Assembly (NCBI GenBank): GCA_020853135.1
Contig: JADYZO010000060.1
Location: forward strand, 59,161-123,160
Length of the DNA: 64,000 nucleotides
Source: Gammaproteobacteria bacterium
GTDB lineage: Bacteria; Pseudomonadota; Gammaproteobacteria; Steroidobacterales; GCA-2729495
Direction of reading: 5' to 3'
The number at the start of each line of letters is the position of its first letter. Within the stretch, counting starts at the first letter, position 1. The notes beneath the pieces are model-generated. The model was given only the letters and a program-made list of their open reading frames with translations, did no database searches and was not told the DNA's origin. Made by a program: the position numbers and the translations under genes. Shown one piece after another: positions 25,495 to 36,014 of the stretch.

Positions 25495-26091
25495 GTGAAA
25501 AGGCCACGAGCGGAGCAGCCACCCGGACAGCTGCGCATCATCGGCGGCAGCTGGCGTGGCCGGCGTGTGCCGGTGACCGTCGCACCCGGGCTGCGCCCGA
25601 CCCCGGACCGGGTGCGCGAGACACTGTTCAACTGGCTGGCACCGGTGATCCCGGGGATGCGCTGCCTGGACCTCTTCGCCGGCACCGGTGCGCTGGGCCT
25701 GGAGGCGCTCTCGCGCGGCGCCGCCGAGGTGTGTTTCGTGGAGCGCCAGGCGACGGTGGCCCGCGCCCTGGAGCAGGCGCTGGCGCGGCTCGGCTGCGGG
25801 CCTGCGCAGGCCGCGGTGGTCAATGTCGATGCGGTGGCTTACCTGCGCGGGCGGGCACGTCCCTTCGACCTCGCCTTCGTCGACCCGCCCTTCGGCGAGG
25901 TGGCGCTGGGTGATTTGTGTACACTGCTCCACGGCGGCTGGCTGGCCGATGGCGCGCGCATCTATCTCGAGATGGGGCGCGACCAGCCCCTGCCGCCGCT
26001 GCCGCCGGGCTGGGAAGTCCTGCGGGAAAAGGAGGCCGGCCAGGTGCGCTACGCGCTGGCCCGCCGGACCGCCAGCACACAGGGAGCCTGA
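25495..26091 (+). CDS. rsmD: 16S rRNA (guanine-966-N2)-methyltransferase RsmD
   Basis: 198 residues, the usual RsmD length, from a GTG giving VKRPRAEQPPGQLRIIGG, which lines up with other RsmD N-termini. The SAM site is DLFAGTGALGLEALSRGA and the catalytic motif is DPPFG (the N6/N2-amino methylase NPPY/DPPF type). It methylates G966 of 16S rRNA on the assembled 30S subunit. Divergent from ftsY and 3 bases before coaD, as in many gammaproteobacteria. Confidence 0.94.
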   Translation: MKRPRAEQPPGQLRIIGGSWRGRRVPVTVAPGLRPTPDRVRETLFNWLAPVIPGMRCLDLFAGTGALGLEALSRGAAEVCFVERQATVARALEQALARLGCGPAQAAVVNVDAVAYLRGRARPFDLAFVDPPFGEVALGDLCTLLHGGWLADGARIYLEMGRDQPLPPLPPGWEVLREKEAGQVRYALARRTASTQGA

Positions 26092-26580
<489 letters not shown>

Positions 26581-26591
26581 GCGCCCCGCGC

Positions 26592-28310
26592 ATGGACCGC
26601 CTGCAAGGCGTTGCCTGTCCGCGGCTTTCGCGCCGCCTCGTGGTCGTGGGACTGGCCTGCCTCGCGCTGCTGGCTGCTGCGCTGCCCGCGGTGGCATCTG
26701 CCGCCAGGCCCGGCAAGGCCGCCATCGCCGCGGCGCATCCGCTGGCGGTCGCGGCCGGCGAGGAGGTGCTGGCCGGCGGGGGCAACGCCTTCGATGCCGC
26801 CGTGGCGGTGAGCGCGGCGCTGGCGGTCGTCGAGCCCTATGCCTCCGGGCTCGGCGGCGGCGGCTTCTGGCTCCTGCACCTCGCCCGTGGCGACCGCGAT
26901 GTCTTCATCGACGGCCGTGAAACCGCGCCCGGTGCGGCCAGCGCCACGATGTACCTTGATTCCGGGGGCCAGGTCATCAAGGGTGCGACGCTCGATGGTC
27001 CGCTGGCGGCCGGCATCCCCGGCGAGCCCGCTGCGCTGGTGCACATGGCGAAGCGCTACGGCCGCCTGCCGCTGGCGCGCAGCCTGGCACCCGCCATCCG
27101 CCTGGCCGCGGAGGGCATCCCGGTGCACGAGCGCCTGCAGATGGGGCTGCGCTTCCGGCGCAAGGCGATGGAGCGCTCGCCGGCGCTGATGGCGGTGTTC
27201 TACCCGGGCGGGGAAGCGCCTGCGGCCGGCTCCCTGCTGCGCCAGCCCGAGCTCGCCGCTACGCTGCGCCGGCTGGCGGCCGGCGGCTTCGATGGTTTCT
27301 ACCGTGGACCGACGGCCGCCGCCCTGGTGGAGGGCGTGCGCGCCGGCGGCGGCATCTGGTCCCCCGAAGACCTGGCGGGCTACCGGGTGGTCGAGCGCGA
27401 GCCGGTGCGCGGCCGCTACCGCGGTGTGCGGATCACCTCCGCGCCGCTGCCTTCGGCCGGCGGCATCGGCCTCGTGGATATGCTCAACATCCTCTCGGGG
27501 TACGACCTGGGCCGGCTGGACCCGGCCACGCGCAAGCACCTCATCATCGAGGCCATGCGTCGCGCCTACCGGGATCGCAGCCTCTACCTCGGTGATCCGG
27601 CGTTCAGCCAGCCGCCGGTGGAGCAGTTGCTGAGCCCCTTCTACGCCGCCGGCCAGCGCACTTCCATCCGTCTGGACCGGGCCACGCCCAGCGAGGTGCT
27701 GGCCGCCGCCCCGGCTGATGGCAGCGCCGGCCAGGACACCACGCATTTCTCCATCCTCGATGCCGAGGGCAACCGGGTTGCCGGCACGCTTTCGATCAAC
27801 ACCTGGTATGGCTCGGCATTCATGCCGCCTGGCACCGGCGTGCTCCTCAACAACGAGATGGACGATTTCACGGTGAAGCCCGGCACCGCCAACGCCTACG
27901 ATCTGCTCGGTGCAGCCGCCAATGACATCGCCCCCGGCAAGCGCATGCTCTCGAGCATGACGCCGACCTTCCTCGAGTCCGATCGCGGCGTGGCCATCCT
28001 CGGCACGCCGGGTGGCAGCCGCATCATCACCATGGTCCTGCTGGCTGCGCTGGACTGGGTCGACGGTGGTGATGCGCGCTCGATGGTGGCGCTCAGGCGC
28101 TTCCACCACCAGTTTTATCCGGATGTCGTCGAGTACGAGTCCGGGGCCTTCACCGATGCGGAAATCAAGGCGCTGGAGGCGCTCGGCCACCGGCTCGAGC
28201 TGGGCACGCGCGCCTACGGCAACATGAATGTCATCACCTGGGATTACGCGACCGGCCGGGTCGGGGCGGCGAGCGACCCGCGCAGCGCGGGCGAGGCGCA
28301 GGTGTACTGA
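26592..28310 (+). CDS. ggt: Gamma-glutamyltransferase
   Basis: 572 residues. A signal peptide (RRLVVVGLACLALLAAALPAVASA) is followed by the Ntn-hydrolase precursor. The autocleavage site is at the Thr pair of AGQDTTHFSILD (about residue 380), where the second Thr-type residue becomes the nucleophile of the small subunit. SGLGGGGFWLL and DGRETAP bind the glutamyl group; MLSSMTPTF and GTPGGSRII complete the site. It hydrolyses or transfers gamma-glutamyl groups of glutathione in the periplasm. Starts 11 bases after coaD. Its 3' end overlaps mutM by 77 bases on the opposite strand. Confidence 0.94.
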   Translation: MDRLQGVACPRLSRRLVVVGLACLALLAAALPAVASAARPGKAAIAAAHPLAVAAGEEVLAGGGNAFDAAVAVSAALAVVEPYASGLGGGGFWLLHLARGDRDVFIDGRETAPGAASATMYLDSGGQVIKGATLDGPLAAGIPGEPAALVHMAKRYGRLPLARSLAPAIRLAAEGIPVHERLQMGLRFRRKAMERSPALMAVFYPGGEAPAAGSLLRQPELAATLRRLAAGGFDGFYRGPTAAALVEGVRAGGGIWSPEDLAGYRVVEREPVRGRYRGVRITSAPLPSAGGIGLVDMLNILSGYDLGRLDPATRKHLIIEAMRRAYRDRSLYLGDPAFSQPPVEQLLSPFYAAGQRTSIRLDRATPSEVLAAAPADGSAGQDTTHFSILDAEGNRVAGTLSINTWYGSAFMPPGTGVLLNNEMDDFTVKPGTANAYDLLGAAANDIAPGKRMLSSMTPTFLESDRGVAILGTPGGSRIITMVLLAALDWVDGGDARSMVALRRFHHQFYPDVVEYESGAFTDAEIKALEALGHRLELGTRAYGNMNVITWDYATGRVGAASDPRSAGEAQVY

Positions 28311-29133
28311 AGCCAGCCAGGCGCTGGCACCCCGGGCAGAAGAACGTCGAGCGCTGGCCCTGGGTGAACTGCCGTATGGTGCTGCCACAGGACAGGCAGG
28401 GCTGGCCCGCGCGTCCGTAGACGCGCAGCCTGCGGCTGAAATGGCCCGGCTCGCCGGCGCCATTGTGGAAGTCCCGCAGCGTGGTTCCGCCGAGCCTCAC
28501 CGCCTCCTCCAGCACCTCGCGCACGGCGCTGGCCAGCCGCTCCATGTCCACGCGGGAGATGCGGCCCGCGGCGCGGCGCGGGTGGATCCGCGCGCGCAAC
28601 AGCGCCTCGCTGGCGTAGATGTTGCCAACGCCGACGACGACCGCTGCATCCATCAGGAAAGGCTTGATGGCCAGCCGCCGGCCGCGGGCGCGACGCCAGA
28701 GGTGTTCGCCGCCGAAGCCGGCTTCCAGTGGCTCGGGGCCCAGATGGGCGAGCAGCCGGTGGGCCAGCGGCTCGGTGCCCGCCCAGAGCAGGGCGCCGAA
28801 CCGGCGTGGATCGCTGAAGCGGATGCAGCTGCCGTTGTCGAGGACGATGTCGAAGTGCTCGTGCCTCCCCGGTGGCTGCGCGGTGTCGAGCACCCGCAGG
28901 CTGCCCGACATGCCGAGGTGCATCAGCGCCGTGCCTGCCGAGGTCTCCAGCAGCAGGTACTTGCCGCGCCGGCCAATGCGATGCACCAGGGCGCCGGCAA
29001 GCCGTTGCCCGATCTGCCGGGGGATCGGCCAGCGCAGCCGGCGCTCGCGCACCACCAGCTGCGCGATGCGCCGGCCTTCCATCGCGGGGGCGATGCCGCG
29101 GCGGGTGGTCTCGACTTCGGGCAGTTCGGGCAT
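28234..29133 (-). CDS. mutM: Formamidopyrimidine-DNA glycosylase MutM (Fpg)
   Basis: 299 residues. The catalytic N-terminal Pro and Glu are in MPELPEVETTRRGI, the essential Lys is in GRRGKYLLLE, and the zinc finger is CLSCG ... CPGCQ. It removes 8-oxoguanine and ring-opened purines, acting with MutY (46.2 kb) against oxidative damage. Normal Fpg proteins end just after the finger (CPxCQR); this one runs on for about 28 residues, Pro/Arg-rich and overlapping the end of ggt, which suggests the old stop codon was lost. Starts with MPELPE; the upstream in-frame ATGs are not used because Pro must be residue 2. Confidence 0.96.
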   Translation of the reverse strand: MPELPEVETTRRGIAPAMEGRRIAQLVVRERRLRWPIPRQIGQRLAGALVHRIGRRGKYLLLETSAGTALMHLGMSGSLRVLDTAQPPGRHEHFDIVLDNGSCIRFSDPRRFGALLWAGTEPLAHRLLAHLGPEPLEAGFGGEHLWRRARGRRLAIKPFLMDAAVVVGVGNIYASEALLRARIHPRRAAGRISRVDMERLASAVREVLEEAVRLGGTTLRDFHNGAGEPGHFSRRLRVYGRAGQPCLSCGSTIRQFTQGQRSTFFCPGCQRLAGFSTPAPRPRCAGRSPPRPGRSRNPR

Positions 29134-29156
29134 GGTGTGGGCGCCGGTACCCATAA

Positions 29157-29184
29157 ACGACAACGCCCCGTGAAGGGGCGTCGT
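29157..29184 (-). terminator. Hairpin between rpmG and mutM, possible weak terminator
   Basis: ACGA-(CAA)-CGCCCC pairs with GGGGCGTCGT around a small loop, with a TTT run after it on the minus strand. It may stop or reduce transcription from the ribosomal genes before mutM. Bulged and short on T residues, so not strong. Confidence 0.45.
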
Positions 29185-29233
29185 CCTGCTGGATCGTACC
29201 GGCTGCGTCGGGGCAGCCGTGGCAGACAGCTGC

Positions 29234-29398
29234 CTACTTGATCTTGGCTTCCTTGTATTTCACGTGCTTGCGCACCACGGGGTCGAACTTGCTGACCTCC
29301 ATCTTGTCCGGGTGGAGGCGCTTGTTCTTGGTGGTGGTGTAGTAGTGGCCGGTGTCGGCGGTGGACACGAGCTTGATCTTGTCACGCTTGCTTGGCAT
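29234..29398 (-). CDS. rpmG: Ribosomal protein bL33
   Basis: 54 residues: [20 protein letters not shown], then [18 protein letters not shown] and a basic end KYKEAKIK, the standard bL33 of the non-zinc type (no CxxC pair). It is part of the large ribosomal subunit. Second gene of the rpmB-rpmG pair, 11 bases after rpmB. Confidence 0.96.
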   Translation of the reverse strand: MPSKRDKIKLVSTADTGHYYTTTKNKRLHPDKMEVSKFDPVVRKHVKYKEAKIK

Positions 29399-29409
29399 GG
29401 CTGCTGTCC

Positions 29410-29646
29410 TCAGACCTTCTCGCCGCGGGCGCGCAGTTCGGCGACGACCTTCTCGATGCCGACCTTGTCGATGGTGCGCAGGCCGCGCGTGGAGATGCGC
29501 AGGCGCACGAAGCGCTTCTCGCTTTCCAGCCAGAACCGGTGGTTGTGCAGATTCGGCTGCCAGCGACGCCGGCTCTTGTTGTTGGCGTGGGAAACGGTAT
29601 TCCCGTAGGACGGCCGCTTGCCGGTGACCTGGCAGACGCGCGACAT
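29410..29646 (-). CDS. rpmB: Ribosomal protein bL28
   Basis: 78 residues beginning [20 protein letters not shown], with [17 protein letters not shown] and [15 protein letters not shown], the normal bL28. The start is at the ATG with AGAGG 7 bases upstream. The leader contains a small hairpin (CGCCCACTTGCGGGCG, about 29678-29695) that could mark autoregulation. In the usual order rpmB-rpmG. Confidence 0.96.
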   Translation of the reverse strand: MSRVCQVTGKRPSYGNTVSHANNKSRRRWQPNLHNHRFWLESEKRFVRLRISTRGLRTIDKVGIEKVVAELRARGEKV

Positions 29647-29802
29647 GACGAACCTCTGTCGAATCAGGTGGTTAACTCGCCCACTTGCGGGCGAAAGGCC
29701 GGCTATTAAACCAGCCCGGGGGATGGAAGGCAACCGAGTCCTGAGCCTGCCTCGCCGGCAGGGGCCAGCCGGACCTCCGCGGCTGGCGCACGCGGTGCCG
29801 GA

Positions 29803-30486
29803 CTAGAGCATCCCGCGGCTCGCCAGCGAAGTGCAGATGCCATCCCCGACGACGAAGTGGTCGAGGAGGCGGACGTCGATCAGCTCGAGGGCGCTGCGGA
29901 TGCGCCGGGTGATGAGCTGGTCGGCCTCGCTGGGTTCGGCCACCCCGGAGGGGTGGTTGTGGGCGAGGATCACCGCGGCTGCGTTTCGCCGCAGCGCCTG
30001 GCGCACGACTTCCCTCGGGTACACCGTCGTATTGTCGATCGTTCCCTGGAAAAGTTCGTCAAATGCGAGGATCCGGTGGCGATTGTCGAGAAACAGGCAG
30101 CAAAACACCTCGTGCGGGCGATCCCGCAGGCGCGCCAGCAGGAACTCGCGGCTGTCGGTCGGCGAGCGGATGCTCTGGCCGGGCGCCAGCTTTTCCTGGA
30201 GGTAGCGGCAGCAGCACTCGCGGACCGCGATGAGGGCGGCGGCCTTGCCCGGACCGACGCCGTGCAGCGCCTGCAGGTCATCGAGGCTCGCGTTGAGCAC
30301 GCCGCGGATGCCGCCAAAGGTCGAGAGCAGGCTGCGCGCCAGTTCCACCGCCGAGGCACCGCGCACGCCACGGCCGAGCATCACCGCCAGCAATTCGGCA
30401 TCCGAGAGTTGCGTCGGCCCGGCGCCGGTCAGCCGTTCGCGGGGCCGCTCGTTGCGGGGCCAGTGCTTGATGGAGCGCGGTTCCAC
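29803..30486 (-). CDS. radC: RadC family JAB/MPN-domain protein
   Basis: 227 residues from a GTG. The N-terminal half has the helix-hairpin-helix [18 protein letters not shown]. The C-terminal half is the JAB1/MPN metal site: Glu in the EVFCCLFL strand region, HNHPSG, and the Asp of SEADQL, giving HxHx10D. The family was first tied to DNA repair, but that role is disputed and several members act in recombination or transformation. Neighbour coaBC is divergent, as in many gammaproteobacteria. Confidence 0.93.
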   Translation of the reverse strand: MEPRSIKHWPRNERPRERLTGAGPTQLSDAELLAVMLGRGVRGASAVELARSLLSTFGGIRGVLNASLDDLQALHGVGPGKAAALIAVRECCCRYLQEKLAPGQSIRSPTDSREFLLARLRDRPHEVFCCLFLDNRHRILAFDELFQGTIDNTTVYPREVVRQALRRNAAAVILAHNHPSGVAEPSEADQLITRRIRSALELIDVRLLDHFVVGDGICTSLASRGML

Positions 30487-30590
30487 GGCCGGTCATTTTC
30501 GGCCGGTCATGCACGCGACCCAAGTCACGAAACTGCCTGCATCGGGGATAAACCGGCCCCGCGGGAGGATGATTCTTGTACGCTATTTCC

Positions 30591-31838
30591 ATGGGCCGGC
30601 TGACGGGCAAGCACATTCTCCTGGGCATCTCGGGCGGCATTGCCGCCTACAAGAGCCCGGACCTCGTGCGCCGCCTGCGCGACCAGGGTGCCGAGGTGCG
30701 CGTGGTGATGACCCAGGGCGCCGGGCGCATGGTGTCTCCGACGGTGTTCCAGGCGGTCTCCGGCCACCCGGTGCGCCGCGACCTCTGGGACGAGCAGGCC
30801 GAGGCGGCCATGGGCCATATCGAGCTCGCCCGCTGGGCGAACTGCGTCGTCATCGCCCCGGCCACCGCCCACGTGATGGCGCTGCTCGCGAGCGGGCTTG
30901 CCCCCGACCTGCTGACCACGCTCTGCCTGGCGACCACCGCACCGCTGGTGCTGGCGCCCGCCATGAACCACGCCATGTGGACCCATCCCGCCACCCGGGA
31001 CAACCGCAGCGTGCTGGCAGCCCGTGGCGTGCGTTTCGTCGGCCCGGCCGAGGGCGCGCAGGCCTGCGGCGAGACCGGACCGGGCCGCATGAGCGAGCCT
31101 GCCGACATCGTTGCCGCCCTGGTCGGCCTGGCCGAGGCCGCCGACGGTGCCCTGGCCGGGCAGCGGGTGCTGGTCACGGCCGGCCCCACGCGCGAGCCCA
31201 TCGATCCCGTGCGTTTCGTCAGCAACCGCAGTTCGGGCAAGATGGGTTTTGCAGTGGCGCAGGCGGCCAGCGAGGCGGGTGCCCGGGTGACGCTCATCGC
31301 CGGCCCCGTGCACATCGCTACTCCGCCGGGTGTGGAGCGCCTCGACGTGGAGTCCGCGGCCGAGATGTACGAGGCGACGCTCGCGCGTGCCGCCCGCGCG
31401 GATATCTACATCGGCGCCGCGGCGGTGTCGGACTACCGTCCCGGGCGGATCGCCGACCAGAAGATCAAGAAGAAGACGGAGACGCTCGACCTGCACATGG
31501 TGAAGTGCGCCGACGTGCTGGCTGCGGTCTCCGCCCTGCCACGGGAGCGCCCGTTCACCGTGGGCTTTGCCGCCGAGACCGAGAAGCTCGAGGAGCATGC
31601 GCTCGACAAGCTGCAGCGCAAGGGACTCGACATGATCGTCGCCAACCGGGTGGGCGCCAACCTCGGCTTCGACCGCGACGACAACAGCGCCGTGCTGCTC
31701 TGGCCCGGTGGCCGCGAGGAGGTGGCGCAGACCTCCAAGGTGGAGCTGGCGCGGCGCATCATCGCGGCGATTGCCGCACGCTACGTTGCTGCCGCCACGG
31801 GCGGCGCCAGCGCGACCGGCCGGTCGAACGCCTCATGA
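30591..31838 (+). CDS. coaBC: Phosphopantothenoylcysteine decarboxylase / phosphopantothenate-cysteine ligase CoaBC
   Basis: 415 residues from [20 protein letters not shown]. The CoaC half binds FMN ([38 protein letters not shown] holds the active Cys). The CoaB half starts near 190 with [20 protein letters not shown] and has AAAVSDYRP and KIKK. Together they convert phosphopantothenate to phosphopantetheine. A GGGAGGA site at 30563-30569 is better placed for a TTG at 30576 (five residues longer); the ATG is preferred because it fits the family N-terminus. Its stop overlaps the dut start. Confidence 0.95.
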   Translation: MGRLTGKHILLGISGGIAAYKSPDLVRRLRDQGAEVRVVMTQGAGRMVSPTVFQAVSGHPVRRDLWDEQAEAAMGHIELARWANCVVIAPATAHVMALLASGLAPDLLTTLCLATTAPLVLAPAMNHAMWTHPATRDNRSVLAARGVRFVGPAEGAQACGETGPGRMSEPADIVAALVGLAEAADGALAGQRVLVTAGPTREPIDPVRFVSNRSSGKMGFAVAQAASEAGARVTLIAGPVHIATPPGVERLDVESAAEMYEATLARAARADIYIGAAAVSDYRPGRIADQKIKKKTETLDLHMVKCADVLAAVSALPRERPFTVGFAAETEKLEEHALDKLQRKGLDMIVANRVGANLGFDRDDNSAVLLWPGGREEVAQTSKVELARRIIAAIAARYVAAATGGASATGRSNAS

Positions 31839-32296
31839 GCCAGGCGAAGGTCCGGCTGCGGGTGCTCGATCCGCGCATCGGCGGGGAATTCCCGCTGCCC
31901 GGGTACGCCACCCCTGGCTCGGCCGGTGTGGACCTGCGCGCCTGCGTGGCGGAGGACCTGCCGCTCGCGCCCGGCGCCACGGTGCTGGTGCCGACGGGCA
32001 TCGCGGTGCACATGGCCGATCCCGGCCTCGCCGCGGTGATCCTGCCGCGCTCGGGCCTCGGCCACAGGAATGGCATCGTGCTCGGCAACCTGGTGGGGCT
32101 GATCGACTCGGATTACCAGGGCCAGGTCATGGTCTCGGTGTGGAACCGCGGCAGCGAGCCTTTCACCATCGAGCCCGGCGCGCGCCTTGCGCAGATGGTG
32201 TTCGTGCCGGTGGTGCAGGCTGATTTCGAGGTGGTCGCGGAATTCGCCGCCAGCGAGCGTGGCGCCGGCGGCTTTGGCCACACGGGCCGCCACTGA
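31835..32296 (+). CDS. dut: dUTP pyrophosphatase (dUTPase)
   Basis: 153 residues. Trimeric dUTPase motifs: [10 protein letters not shown] (1), PRSGLG (2), [12 protein letters not shown] (3), [11 protein letters not shown] (4), and the Gly-rich tail [13 protein letters not shown] (5). It hydrolyses dUTP to dUMP, limiting uracil in DNA and feeding dTMP synthesis. ATGA overlap with coaBC, the conserved coaBC-dut pair. Confidence 0.97.
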   Translation: MSQAKVRLRVLDPRIGGEFPLPGYATPGSAGVDLRACVAEDLPLAPGATVLVPTGIAVHMADPGLAAVILPRSGLGHRNGIVLGNLVGLIDSDYQGQVMVSVWNRGSEPFTIEPGARLAQMVFVPVVQADFEVVAEFAASERGAGGFGHTGRH

Positions 32297-32334
32297 GGCC
32301 AGGCGACCGGCTGCCTCCCCGGCCAGTCCGGCCC

Positions 32335-33033
32335 TCAATCCTGCGGTGCGGCCGCCTTCAGCTCCCGGAACCGGGTGATGTCGGCGCCGAACTGCCCGAG
32401 CACATCGGCCTTGCGGTTCCTGGTGTCGACCAGGTTCTTCTCGTACAGCTTGATGGAGTCCATGGTGTTCGAGAGTTCCTTGGCGAGCCGCTCGTCGATC
32501 GCCGGTGCGCCGGGGTCCGGGCTGTAGGGCTTGAACCCGGCAGCCTCGGCCTGCACCTTCTGCAGGATGTCGCGCAGCCCCTGCAGGTAGTTCTCGGTGA
32601 CCTTGATCTGGGTGTCGATCAGCTCGATGCGCCGGTCGCGCAGCGCCTCGATCTCCGCCACCGACAGGTAGGTGTCGAGCAGCACCTGGTCGCGGCGCGC
32701 GGAGAGGATGGCCTTCTGCTTCTCCTCGGCCGCCTTGCGGGCGGCCGTCTTGGCGGCCGCGGCCTGTTCGGCGGTCCGTGCGCCGTCCTCGCTGGCGATG
32801 GGTACGCCGTAGTCGTTGAGGATCTGCTTCTGGCTGGTGGCGTACTCGGGCGGCACGGTGTCGCCGAAGTGCACGACGCCGTCCTTGTCCACCCAGCGAT
32901 AGGTCTTCGTGTCGCCGGCGGCCCTGGAGGCAGGGGGTTTCCTCTGCGGCGTGGCCGCCAGTGCCCCGGTGCCCGGGAAGCAGAGTGTGATGGCCATGGC
33001 GACGGCGGCGAGCCGGAATGCTGCAGGGTTCAT
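32335..33033 (-). CDS. DUF4124-domain periplasmic protein
   Basis: 232 residues. Signal peptide MNPAAFRLAAVAMAITLCFP ending near ALA. The DUF4124 domain is at about 43-65 (YRWVDKDGVVHFGDTVPPEY). A charged Ala/Lys segment follows (AAAAKTAARKAAEEKQ), then a long helical region likely to be coiled coil. DUF4124 proteins are common in gammaproteobacteria, and their role is unknown. Convergent with dut. Confidence 0.88.
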   Translation of the reverse strand: MNPAAFRLAAVAMAITLCFPGTGALAATPQRKPPASRAAGDTKTYRWVDKDGVVHFGDTVPPEYATSQKQILNDYGVPIASEDGARTAEQAAAAKTAARKAAEEKQKAILSARRDQVLLDTYLSVAEIEALRDRRIELIDTQIKVTENYLQGLRDILQKVQAEAAGFKPYSPDPGAPAIDERLAKELSNTMDSIKLYEKNLVDTRNRKADVLGQFGADITRFRELKAAAPQD

Positions 33034-33180
33034 GACTGTGCGCCCGACCGGGCGCCCCCGCCCGGAATCCCGCAGATTATCGCGTCGAGCGGCTGCCCGG
33101 AACAGTGATCCAGTGCCGGTAAAGCCGGATTCCGGCCGGTCCGTGACCGGCGACCGCAGGCGGCGTATCCCGGCGGCGGC

Positions 33181-33828
33181 TCAGGCCTGTACGCCGTAGC
33201 GCTCGCGGTAATCGGCCACCAGCGGCAGGTGCCGGCTGAATTCGTCGCTGCCCTGGAGGTGCTCCACGAGGTCGCCGAGGTTGATGATGCTGGTGACCTT
33301 CACGCCGTAGTTCTTCTCCACTTCCTGCACTGCGGAAGCCTCGCCGGTGCCGCGCTCCTGGCGGTCGAGGGCGATCAGCACCCCGGTCGGCTGGCCGCCC
33401 GCGGCACGGATCACGTCCACGGACTCGCGGATGGCCGTACCCGCGGTGATGACGTCATCGACGATCAGCACGCGCCCGCCCATGGCAGCACCGACGATGA
33501 GCCCGCCCTCGCCGTGATCCTTGATCTCCTTGCGGTTGAAGCAGAACGGCAGGTCGAGGCCGTGGTGTTCGGCGAGCGCCGCCGCGGTGAGCGTGACCAG
33601 CGGGATGCCCTTGTAGGCGGGACCGAAGAGCATGTCGCAGTCGATGCCCGACTCGCGCGCGGCGGCGGCGTAGTAGCGGCCGAGCTTGGCGACCGCATAG
33701 CCGGTGTTGAACACCCCGGAGTTGAAGAAGTACGGGCTGATGCGCCCGGACTTCAGCCTGAACTGGCCGAACTTCAACGCGCCGATCTCCAGCGCCAGCT
33801 CGATGAATTCCGTCTTGTAGGCGCGCAT
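33181..33828 (-). CDS. pyrE: Orotate phosphoribosyltransferase
   Basis: 215 residues. [20 protein letters not shown] is the orotate-side signature, [10 protein letters not shown] the 100s loop region, [12 protein letters not shown] the flexible loop, and [13 protein letters not shown] the PRPP-binding motif. It joins orotate to PRPP to form OMP in pyrimidine synthesis. Divergent from the exonuclease III gene, a pairing seen in Xanthomonadales and relatives. Confidence 0.96.
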   Translation of the reverse strand: MRAYKTEFIELALEIGALKFGQFRLKSGRISPYFFNSGVFNTGYAVAKLGRYYAAAARESGIDCDMLFGPAYKGIPLVTLTAAALAEHHGLDLPFCFNRKEIKDHGEGGLIVGAAMGGRVLIVDDVITAGTAIRESVDVIRAAGGQPTGVLIALDRQERGTGEASAVQEVEKNYGVKVTSIINLGDLVEHLQGSDEFSRHLPLVADYRERYGVQA

Positions 33829-33898
33829 GCGGTGGTTCCCGGCGCCCCCGGCGCCTTCTGGTAGAGTATCGCATGGCGGGCGGCATCGCGGTCCTGGC

Positions 33899-34675
33899 AT
33901 GCGCATCATCACCCTGAACGTCAATGGCATCCGCGCGGCGGCCCGCAAGGGGCTGTTCGAGTGGCTGCCGCGCCAGCGCGCCGATGTCATCTGCCTGCAG
34001 GAGATCAAGGCGGGGCCCGAGCACCTGGGGGAGCCGCCCTACACCTCGAAGTCCCTCTACTCCTATTACGAGCCTGCCGTGAAGAAGGGCTATGCCGGCG
34101 TGGCCGTGCTCACCCGTGAGCATCCCGACGGGCTGGTGCGCGGCTTCGGCACGCCGGAGTTCGACCACGAGGGCCGTTACATCGAGGTGCGCTTCGGCGA
34201 CCTGAGCGTGGTGTCGCTCTACGTGCCCTCCGGCTCCGCCGGCCCGCACCGGCAGGAATCGAAGTTCCGCTTCATGGAAGCCTTCATGAAGCACCTGCGC
34301 AGGATCCGCCGGGATGGCCGCCGCTACATCATCTGCGGGGACTGGAACATCGCCCACCGGCAGATCGACCTCGAGAACTGGCGCGGCAACCAGAAGAACT
34401 CCGGCTTCCTGCCCGAGGAGCGCGCCTGGATGGACGAGGTGCTGGGCGACGTCGGCCTGGTGGATGCCTTCCGTGTCGTGGATGACCGCCCCCGGCAATA
34501 CACCTGGTGGTCCAACCGCGGGCAGGCCTGGGCGAAGAACGTCGGCTGGCGCATCGACTACCAGATCATCTCTCCGGAACTGGCCGGGGCGGTGGGCGCG
34601 GCAACGATCTACAAGCGCAAGCGCTTCTCCGACCACGCCCCGCTCATCATGGATTACGCCATCGATGCCGGCTGA
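33899..34675 (+). CDS. xth: Exodeoxyribonuclease III (AP endonuclease)
   Basis: 258 residues of the EEP nuclease fold. [18 protein letters not shown] (metal-binding Asn), ICLQEIKA (catalytic Glu), [14 protein letters not shown] (Asp/Asn) and the end [10 protein letters not shown] (Asp-His) are all present. It cuts DNA at abasic sites and removes blocked 3' ends, continuing the repair begun by MutM and MutY. Its stop lies inside the next gene (11-base overlap). Confidence 0.95.
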   Translation: MRIITLNVNGIRAAARKGLFEWLPRQRADVICLQEIKAGPEHLGEPPYTSKSLYSYYEPAVKKGYAGVAVLTREHPDGLVRGFGTPEFDHEGRYIEVRFGDLSVVSLYVPSGSAGPHRQESKFRFMEAFMKHLRRIRRDGRRYIICGDWNIAHRQIDLENWRGNQKNSGFLPEERAWMDEVLGDVGLVDAFRVVDDRPRQYTWWSNRGQAWAKNVGWRIDYQIISPELAGAVGAATIYKRKRFSDHAPLIMDYAIDAG

Positions 34676-35993
34676 GCCCGCGGCCGGGGACGCTGCCCCG
34701 CGCAAGGGGCCCGGCATCTACCTGCACCGGCGCGTGCTGGCGATGCTCTTCCTCGGCTTCTCCGCCGGGCTGCCGTTCCCGCTGGTGTTCGCCACGCTCT
34801 CGGCCTGGCTGGCCACCGCGGGCATCAGCAAGTCGAGCATCGGCATGTTCGCCTGGGTCGGCATGACCTATTCGCTCAAGTTCCTGTGGGCGCCGCTGGT
34901 GGACCGCCTGCCGCTGCCGGGCCTCGGCGGTTGGCTCGGCCGGCGGCGCAGCTGGATGCTGGTGGCGCAGGCCGGCGTGGCGGCGGCGCTGGTGGCGCTG
35001 GCCGGGGCGGATCCCGGCGTGGACCTGGCCCGGGTCGCGCTGCTGTCGCTGGCGGTGGCCTTCTGCTCGGCAACGCAGGACATCGCCATCGATGCCTGGC
35101 GCATCGAGGCGGTCGGCCAGCGCCTGCAGGGCGCGATGGCGGCGGCCTACCAGTTCGGCTACCGCCTGGCCATGCTGGCGGCGGGGGCGGGTGCGCTCTT
35201 CGTCGCCGACCTGGCTTCCTGGTCGGCAGCCTACCGCAGCATGGCCGTGCTGATGCTGGTGGGCATGATCACCGTGTTCATCATCGAGGAACCGCTGCGC
35301 GGGGCCACTGCGCCGGCGGCACCGGTCGGGCCGCAGTCCGCGGGAGGGCGCCTGCGGTCCTGGTTCCTCTCCGCCGTGGTCGGACCCTTCGCCGATTTCT
35401 TCCACCGCAACGGCGCCTGGGGCCTGGTGCTGCTCGGCTTCATCACCTGCTACCGCATCAGCGACCTGATCCTCGGCGTGATGGCCAACCCCTTCTACAT
35501 CGACATCGGCTTCTCGCTCTCGCAGATCGCCACCATCGCCAAGGTGTTCGGCTTTGGCATGACGCTGGCGGGCGCAGCGCTCGGCGGCGTGGTGGTGGCG
35601 CGCTGGGGTGCGGTGCGCCCGCTGGTGGCCGGGGCCATCCTGGTGGCCGGGACCAACCTGCTGTTCGCCGGCCTGGCCTGGCACCATGCGCCGGACCTGC
35701 GCTTCCTCATGGCCACCATCTCGGCGGACAACCTCGCCGCGGGCTTCGCCGGCACGGTGTTCATCGCCTACCTGTCCGGCCTCACCAGCGTGGCCTACAC
35801 CGCCACCCAGTACGCGCTGTTCTCCGCGCTGATGACGGTGCTCGGCAATTTCATCGGTGGCTTCTCCGGCGTGGTGGTGGAGGCCAGCAGCTGGGTGAGC
35901 TTCTTCCTCTACGCCTCGGCGATGGGCCTGCCGGCCATCGTGCTCTCGCTGGTGGTGGTGCGCCGGGCGGTTGCCGGGCAGCCGCCGCCCTGA
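34665..35993 (+). CDS. ampG: AmpG-type muropeptide permease (MFS)
   Basis: 442 residues with about twelve helices. Family segments: FLGFSAGLPFPLVFATLSAW, TYSLKFLWAPLVDR, RRSWML, and ATQDIAIDAWRIE, all hallmarks of AmpG. AmpG imports anhydromuropeptides for cell-wall recycling and indirectly controls AmpC. Overlaps the exonuclease gene by 11 bases and is therefore co-translated with it. Confidence 0.9.
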   Translation: MPAEPAAGDAAPRKGPGIYLHRRVLAMLFLGFSAGLPFPLVFATLSAWLATAGISKSSIGMFAWVGMTYSLKFLWAPLVDRLPLPGLGGWLGRRRSWMLVAQAGVAAALVALAGADPGVDLARVALLSLAVAFCSATQDIAIDAWRIEAVGQRLQGAMAAAYQFGYRLAMLAAGAGALFVADLASWSAAYRSMAVLMLVGMITVFIIEEPLRGATAPAAPVGPQSAGGRLRSWFLSAVVGPFADFFHRNGAWGLVLLGFITCYRISDLILGVMANPFYIDIGFSLSQIATIAKVFGFGMTLAGAALGGVVVARWGAVRPLVAGAILVAGTNLLFAGLAWHHAPDLRFLMATISADNLAAGFAGTVFIAYLSGLTSVAYTATQYALFSALMTVLGNFIGGFSGVVVEASSWVSFFLYASAMGLPAIVLSLVVVRRAVAGQPPP

Positions 35994-36014
35994 CCACGGG
36001 CGGGCGGGGGCAGG

